The notes under the pieces were generated by a model that did not search any database, was not told the DNA's origin, and worked only from the letters and a program-made list of their open reading frames with translations. DNA of 36,660 bases, taken from positions 1-36,660 of the IMG/VR virus record IMGVR_UViG_3300026473_000023; one strand, 5' to 3'. The position numbers and the translations under genes are program-made. Positions 32,652 to 36,660 of this stretch are shown here, one piece after another. Positions within the stretch are counted from its first letter, which is position 1. Each line of letters begins with the position of its first letter. The DNA comes from a virus.

Positions 32652-34429
32652 GCTACGATCTCCACGTCATTGCTATAACTAGTAAAACCGTTTTCTTTAA
32701 TAACTTTTAACACATGGTTTACACGATTAGTTAGATCATCTCTATGGCTGATCAAGAACACATTCTTATCGCGTTCACGAGTCATGCGTTTTAATACAGC
32801 GATACTAGATTCAACACCGCTGGCGTCCATGCCGCTATCTACTAACTCGTCAATAAACAGCAAGTTGATGTTATGATATAGATTCTCCCACACATCACGG
32901 AACGCCCAACTTAGACTTAGTATCAACCTATTACGTTCTCCTCGGCTTAGATTATCAAAATCTAGATCTTGACCTAGCTGTGTAATGATGACACTTAGGT
33001 CATTTTGAAACTCGACGATATGAGGCAGACCAATCTTATCGAGATAATAGGTCAATCGCTGATTTAAGAACGCTAGATTCTGATCAATGATGCGTTTGCG
33101 TACAAAACTATCTTTGTTAGTGAGTAGTTTGTATAGAAACTCTTGATGCTCTTTAACTCGTACTAGTTCATTTAGTTGATCCCAATCAATCTCTTGTACC
33201 GCAGTTTTCTTAAGTTCTTCGATCTGTTCTTGATAGGGGTTTACTTCAGAAGTTTTAGTCTGTAGATCTTTAGTAAGGCCTTCGATAGTGTTCTTATGAT
33301 TAAGTGCTTCTTCTAGATTTTCATAGACAACCTTAGGACAATCAGTTTGTTCTCCTAGTAGATCCATTTCGCCTTGCAGTTTCATTAGATCATCGGCATG
33401 GTTATCTATAAAGGACTGTGCGTCATCGATCTGTTTGACCTTATTAGTCATCATTTCTTCGTGCTTGTGGTCATGCAGATCCTGACCACAGCTATGACAC
33501 TTGTGTTCAGCTAACAAGACCAACTCAGATTCTAGTTTTTTAAGAGTCTTTTGTTCTTTTTCTAGTGTGGCTATAGACTTAGCCAACAGAGCCTGTACTC
33601 TATCACGTTCCTTTTTATTCTTATTCCATTCTTCTAGAGCACGTTGATTTGAGATCTCTTGCTCAATATCAATAGTTGACAGTACATCGATGCTTTTCTG
33701 TAGGTCAGTGACTGCTTTGGTCTTTTGTTCTTCCCACAGTTTTTGTTTTCTTTCTAGTGCTTCGATGCTTTGTTGTATGCGATCGTTAGATGCTTTAACA
33801 GTTTCAATCCTTGTGTTTTCACTGTTGATAGCATCTTTGGTTAGTTTAACTTGTTCTTTGAGATTTTCTGCTTTTTCACTGAGCAGAGTAATACCTAATA
33901 GCTGTTCAATGATGGCTCGTTGATCAGCAGCCTTCATACTAAGGAACGGTTCAGTATAGGTATTCAGCGCCACAAGATGTTTAAACATCTCATGGGTCAT
34001 TGGAAATATTTCTTCGATAGCTTTTTGTGTTTCTCGAGAGTCGCCTTGACTTTCGTCAGTGGCATTTTCAAGATCTTGCTCCTCTCCGTTTACACTAAAC
34101 TTGAGAAGATTAGGTTTTCGTCCACGTTCGATATGATATTCAACACCATCTTTTTCAAAGGTAACTGTAACCAACATACCTTTGCTGTTAATCTTATTGA
34201 TAAGATTATCACGCTTGATGTTAGTTAGGGCTTGACCATAGATAGCGTAGCTCAGTCCGTTGATGATTGTAGTTTTGCCTGTTCCGTTACGGGCGCCAGA
34301 GTCATCACCTCCTAGATCTAGATTTTCACCTAAGACTAAGGTCAGCTGTCCACGGTCAAAGTCGATAGCTTGGGTTTGGTTGCCCACGCTCATAAAGTTT
34401 CTAACTGTTAGATTTTTAATCTTTATCAT
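32648..34429 (-). CDS. 46: Recombination endonuclease subunit gp46-like (SbcC/Rad50 type)
   Basis: The ATPase arm of the gp46/gp47 complex, used for DNA end processing and recombination-dependent replication. The 593-residue protein (T4: 560) has Walker A GARNGTGKTT (45-54), long coiled-coil arms, a zinc hook CHSCGQ (311-316) at the middle, the ABC signature LSRGERNR and a Walker-B-like NLLFIDELVDSG. The start is ATG 34429, overlapping the gp47 stop as ATGA. Residues for ATP binding and the hook are all present, so the protein looks functional. Confidence 0.95.
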   Translation of the reverse strand: MIKIKNLTVRNFMSVGNQTQAIDFDRGQLTLVLGENLDLGGDDSGARNGTGKTTIINGLSYAIYGQALTNIKRDNLINKINSKGMLVTVTFEKDGVEYHIERGRKPNLLKFSVNGEEQDLENATDESQGDSRETQKAIEEIFPMTHEMFKHLVALNTYTEPFLSMKAADQRAIIEQLLGITLLSEKAENLKEQVKLTKDAINSENTRIETVKASNDRIQQSIEALERKQKLWEEQKTKAVTDLQKSIDVLSTIDIEQEISNQRALEEWNKNKKERDRVQALLAKSIATLEKEQKTLKKLESELVLLAEHKCHSCGQDLHDHKHEEMMTNKVKQIDDAQSFIDNHADDLMKLQGEMDLLGEQTDCPKVVYENLEEALNHKNTIEGLTKDLQTKTSEVNPYQEQIEELKKTAVQEIDWDQLNELVRVKEHQEFLYKLLTNKDSFVRKRIIDQNLAFLNQRLTYYLDKIGLPHIVEFQNDLSVIITQLGQDLDFDNLSRGERNRLILSLSWAFRDVWENLYHNINLLFIDELVDSGMDASGVESSIAVLKRMTRERDKNVFLISHRDDLTNRVNHVLKVIKENGFTSYSNDVEIVA

Positions 34430-35430
34430 AGGTCTCTATAGATCTCCAGTAACAGTTTTTTGTCATAGGTATCGCTTTCGATAGCATTGATTTGGTTCAT
34501 GACGATAGTATCGACGCTTTCAAACTTAAGATCTATCGCTACAGCATTACTTTCAACTTCTACTTTTTCAGGAATAAGCATCAGTTCACGCAGATTATAT
34601 TGTGGCATGAACTGTTCTTTGATAAAGTTAGCTTCTTCAAAAGTGATAGGCAAGTCAATAGTAACACGACAATGCATCTTTTCACGCAATAGCTTGTCGG
34701 GAGTATCAATGATTTGACTTAGCTTATAGGTCCTATAAATGGGTTGACCAGGCCATGTCTTATAAACAGGCTCCTTACCCCATTCAAGCAGCATCATACC
34801 TCGATCGTCATCAAACGAATCTGCATAGTTGTGCGGAAACGCATTGCCGATGTAAACGATATTGCCTTTGGTCTGTCGTTTATGGAAATGCCCTGTAAAC
34901 ACATATTCTTGATTAGCAAAGTGTGTAGACTGCAACTGACCGTGGTCTGGCATCTGCACCATGGCGTTCATATAAAAATGCGGAAGCTCAAGATGCGAAA
35001 ACATATAACGGCTCTTGATCTTAGGAATCTTCTGCCACTCGTCACCAACAAGCCATGGCATGATAGTTACATCGCCATCAGTTATGGTTTGGTTCACTAC
35101 CGTGATATTAGGAAACAGTCTAGCAAACTCTAGGCTGTGTATTTCACGTTTGTCCTTGTAGTATTCATCATGGTTGCCCATGATCAGATATACATGATCA
35201 AAACTGTTGTTTAGTTTTTCTAGATTGCTAACAGTATAGTTCATGGTACTAACATCAGTCGTTGATCGATTATGATGCCAGTCACCAAGGAAGATACAGG
35301 TTTCTGCACCTTCTTGTTTGGCAGTTTCGCAGAACCAATCTACGAAATCTTCGCAGTCTTGATTGTGGATCCTACTACCAGATTTTAATCCAAAATGGAT
35401 GTCTGTAAAACAGGCAACTTTTTTAAACAT
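34426..35430 (-). CDS. 47: Recombination endonuclease subunit gp47-like (SbcD/Mre11 type)
   Basis: The nuclease half of the gp46/47 complex, a calcineurin-like phosphoesterase. In 334 residues (T4: 339) all metal motifs are seen: TDIH (9-12), GDWHH (49-53), GNHDE (85-89), SHLE (145-148) and GHFH (180-183). The ATG lies behind GGAG by about 14 nt and a sigma70-like promoter at 35453-35481. The gene leads the coupled gp47-gp46 operon. Confidence 0.95.
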   Translation of the reverse strand: MFKKVACFTDIHFGLKSGSRIHNQDCEDFVDWFCETAKQEGAETCIFLGDWHHNRSTTDVSTMNYTVSNLEKLNNSFDHVYLIMGNHDEYYKDKREIHSLEFARLFPNITVVNQTITDGDVTIMPWLVGDEWQKIPKIKSRYMFSHLELPHFYMNAMVQMPDHGQLQSTHFANQEYVFTGHFHKRQTKGNIVYIGNAFPHNYADSFDDDRGMMLLEWGKEPVYKTWPGQPIYRTYKLSQIIDTPDKLLREKMHCRVTIDLPITFEEANFIKEQFMPQYNLRELMLIPEKVEVESNAVAIDLKFESVDTIVMNQINAIESDTYDKKLLLEIYRDL

Positions 35431-35452
35431 TGATTTTGTCTACTCCACTAAT

Positions 35453-35481
35453 AGTGTACAATTCTTTTTGAATCAAGTCAA
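35453..35481 (-). promoter_or_regulatory. Sigma70-like promoter for the gp47-gp46 operon
   Basis: TTGACT (35476-35481) and TACACT (35453-35458) are separated by exactly 17 bases. TTGACT matches the -35 consensus in five of six positions; TACACT matches TATAAT in four. It overlaps the gp55 stop codon. This is unlike the ATAAATA boxes and suits early or middle transcription by the host enzyme. Confidence 0.5.
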
Positions 35482-36323
35482 TCCCAATCATCACTGCTTA
35501 CAGGGGCTGCTGGTGCTGCTGGTGCTGTAGAACTGCCACTATTTTGTCGAGTCCAACTAGGAGTCATTCCGTTCATTTCTAAGATATCATCTCGGATATT
35601 TTGATTCCGCTTCTCAATATTAATGATACGAACGAAACTATTAGTGACAGCAGCAGTATAGTAAGCAAACGGATTATCTGATTTAGATTCGTCAAACTGT
35701 AGTCCTATCTGTGTGAGCTGCAAAATGGCCTGGCCCTTCATTTCATCATTGTAGGTATAGCCACGGACGTTGCCGCGAGTAGCATAACGATCACAGAGCT
35801 TCAAGAACATGCGGGCAAGATTGTCAGTCATCTTTCCGTGGTCCTTGCTGTAAACACCTTTGACAAGCCCACCTTTCCAGTGGCTTTTACCTACGCAGAT
35901 AAGGTTATCGTTGTCGTCAAACTTCCAATGTTGGAATGGAGGAAAGTTGATTTTTTCGTGGCTGTCGGCAGTATTTTTAAGAGTCTTTTTTCTTCCTGGT
36001 GCTAACGGGATATGCTCGAAAGTCATGATCCTAAACACTACATCGACCTTAGCTACTTTTTTGTAATCTACTTCAAAATCTTTTGGGCTTAGTTTTTTGC
36101 CACCTGCTGCTTGGGCAGCTTCATAGGCTCGCTTACTGAGCTTAGAAGCCTTATTTCTCTTGGCTTCTGCTATAGTTCTAATATTGATTTTGTCTAGACT
36201 GGGCAGTATCAAATCATATTCGTGATGTTCAGGCTTATCGAAACTGCAATATGTATTTTTACTAAGGTGTATCTCTCTGAGGAGATCTTTATTTGTTAGA
36301 TATTTTATTTTTGGAATAGTCAT
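35478..36323 (-). CDS. 55: Late-transcription sigma factor gp55-like, extended (281 aa)
   Basis: A sigma-like factor that directs host RNA polymerase to ATAAATA late promoters. The conserved core is at about 165-250: NLARMFLKLCDRYA, GYTYNDEMKGQAILQL, SDNPFAYYTAAVTNSF, then IEKRNQNIRDDIL, which fits gp55 of T4-like phages. It is longer than T4 gp55 (185): about 120 residues (30-150) with a Lys-rich helix and WKFDDNDNLICVG are inserted. The acidic end (SSDDWD) is in the place of the sliding-clamp contact. The ATG lies about 10 nt after AGGAG. Its targets are the late boxes in this window. Confidence 0.85.
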   Translation of the reverse strand: MTIPKIKYLTNKDLLREIHLSKNTYCSFDKPEHHEYDLILPSLDKINIRTIAEAKRNKASKLSKRAYEAAQAAGGKKLSPKDFEVDYKKVAKVDVVFRIMTFEHIPLAPGRKKTLKNTADSHEKINFPPFQHWKFDDNDNLICVGKSHWKGGLVKGVYSKDHGKMTDNLARMFLKLCDRYATRGNVRGYTYNDEMKGQAILQLTQIGLQFDESKSDNPFAYYTAAVTNSFVRIINIEKRNQNIRDDILEMNGMTPSWTRQNSGSSTAPAAPAAPVSSDDWD

Positions 36324-36370
36324 TAGATGTCATTCTCCTAGTACTTATAATAATAGCATATTTTATTAAG

Positions 36371-36378
36371 AATAAATA
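36371..36378 (+). promoter_or_regulatory. Late-type promoter box AATAAATA (plus strand)
   Basis: The box lies 27 nt before the ATG at 36405. Predicted initiation near 36384 gives a leader of about 21 nt containing an AGAGGAAA ribosome site (36388-36393). It is divergent to the gp55 gene. Confidence 0.55.
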
Positions 36379-36404
36379 GAGTATAAAGAGGAAATTTGTT
36401 CAAA

Positions 36405-36660
36405 ATGGCAGGATTATCTATAAACCCGCAGGCCTTATTGGTACAACAACTTGGTGCTAAGATCTCAGAGGCCTCTAACGCAGCAAGCAGTGCCATGGGC
36501 AATGCCAGTAATACCTTGGCAAAGGCCAACTTAGACTCAGTGGTCAACCAACAGAGTGGTGGTATTGGCAGCGGTCTAAACAGTTTCACAGGCAATATTA
36601 AACAAGGTCTCGGAAACTTCGGTAATCAAATACCTGGGAGTCTTGGTGCTCTCGGAGGCA
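36405..36660 (+). CDS. Partial hypothetical protein, late-expressed (N-terminal 85 residues)
   Basis: The plus-strand gene starts at ATG 36405 after AGAGGAAA and runs off the right edge. The visible part (MAGLSINPQALLVQQLGAKI … GNFGNQIPGSLGALGG) is Ala/Gly/Asn/Ser-rich, soluble and low in charge. It has a late box, so it is probably structural (tail or baseplate), but the family cannot be determined from 85 residues. The opposite-strand frame here is a shadow. Confidence 0.65.
   Translation, partial: MAGLSINPQALLVQQLGAKISEASNAASSAMGNASNTLAKANLDSVVNQQSGGIGSGLNSFTGNIKQGLGNFGNQIPGSLGALGG

Noticed and set aside
36338-36595. Minus-strand 85-codon frame at the right end
   Set aside because: It lies antisense to the late-expressed plus-strand gene starting at 36405 and lacks a ribosome site.

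Overview
The window is part of the genome of a tailed phage (or a metagenomic contig of one) of the T4-like myovirus group. The evidence is a syntenic run of T4-type genes on the minus strand: gp20 portal, a gp67-like acidic core protein, gp21 protease, gp22 scaffold and gp23 major capsid. It is joined by the gp46/gp47 recombination nuclease, a gp55-like late sigma factor and several A/T/C/G-ATAAATA boxes like the T4 late promoter. The tail-fibre-like proteins and the small hypothetical genes resemble those of aquatic T4-like phages (cyanophages, pelagiphages and relatives). The host cannot be named from this sequence.

Layout from right to left, following minus-strand transcription. (1) 31369-36323: replication, recombination and late-transcription block. 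It holds gp55, then after a sigma70-like promoter the tightly coupled gp47-gp46-2OG oxygenase-small basic protein-GIY-YIG genes with 4-nt or abutting junctions. (2) 30874-31368: a noncoding, hairpin-rich spacer that ends in a late promoter. (3) 27820-30873: three genes for unrecognised, probably virion-associated proteins, one extremely Ala/Pro/Gly-rich. (4) 26748-27823, plus strand: a gp26-like baseplate-hub/tail-assembly protein with a probable programmed -1 frameshift into a second ORF. (5) 17297-26676: a tape-measure-like protein, then the head block gp20, two small genes, gp67-like, gp21, gp22 and gp23, closed by a classical terminator. (6) 1-17228: a small helical protein and about eleven structural or fibre proteins, ending in a 2896-residue modular adhesin and the start of a paralogue that runs off the window. 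At the far right, 36405-36660 begins another plus-strand gene behind its own late promoter.

How the parts work together (inference from the T4 model): gp46/47 drives recombination and replication; gp55 reads the ATAAATA boxes and switches on the structural operons. gp22/gp67 form the scaffold core on the gp20 portal, gp23 assembles around it, and gp21 then cleaves scaffold and capsid. The left-hand array supplies tail and fibre surface proteins for host recognition.

The most notable signal is at 27590-27635. A textbook U UUU UUC heptamer in the correct zero frame sits just before the gp26-like stop codon. It is followed 3 nt later by a perfect 9-bp stem whose loop contains that stop, and by an open -1 frame that would add 75 residues. 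This mirrors the lambda G/GT tail-chaperone arrangement, but in a T4-like phage and beside a divergent tape-measure-like gene.
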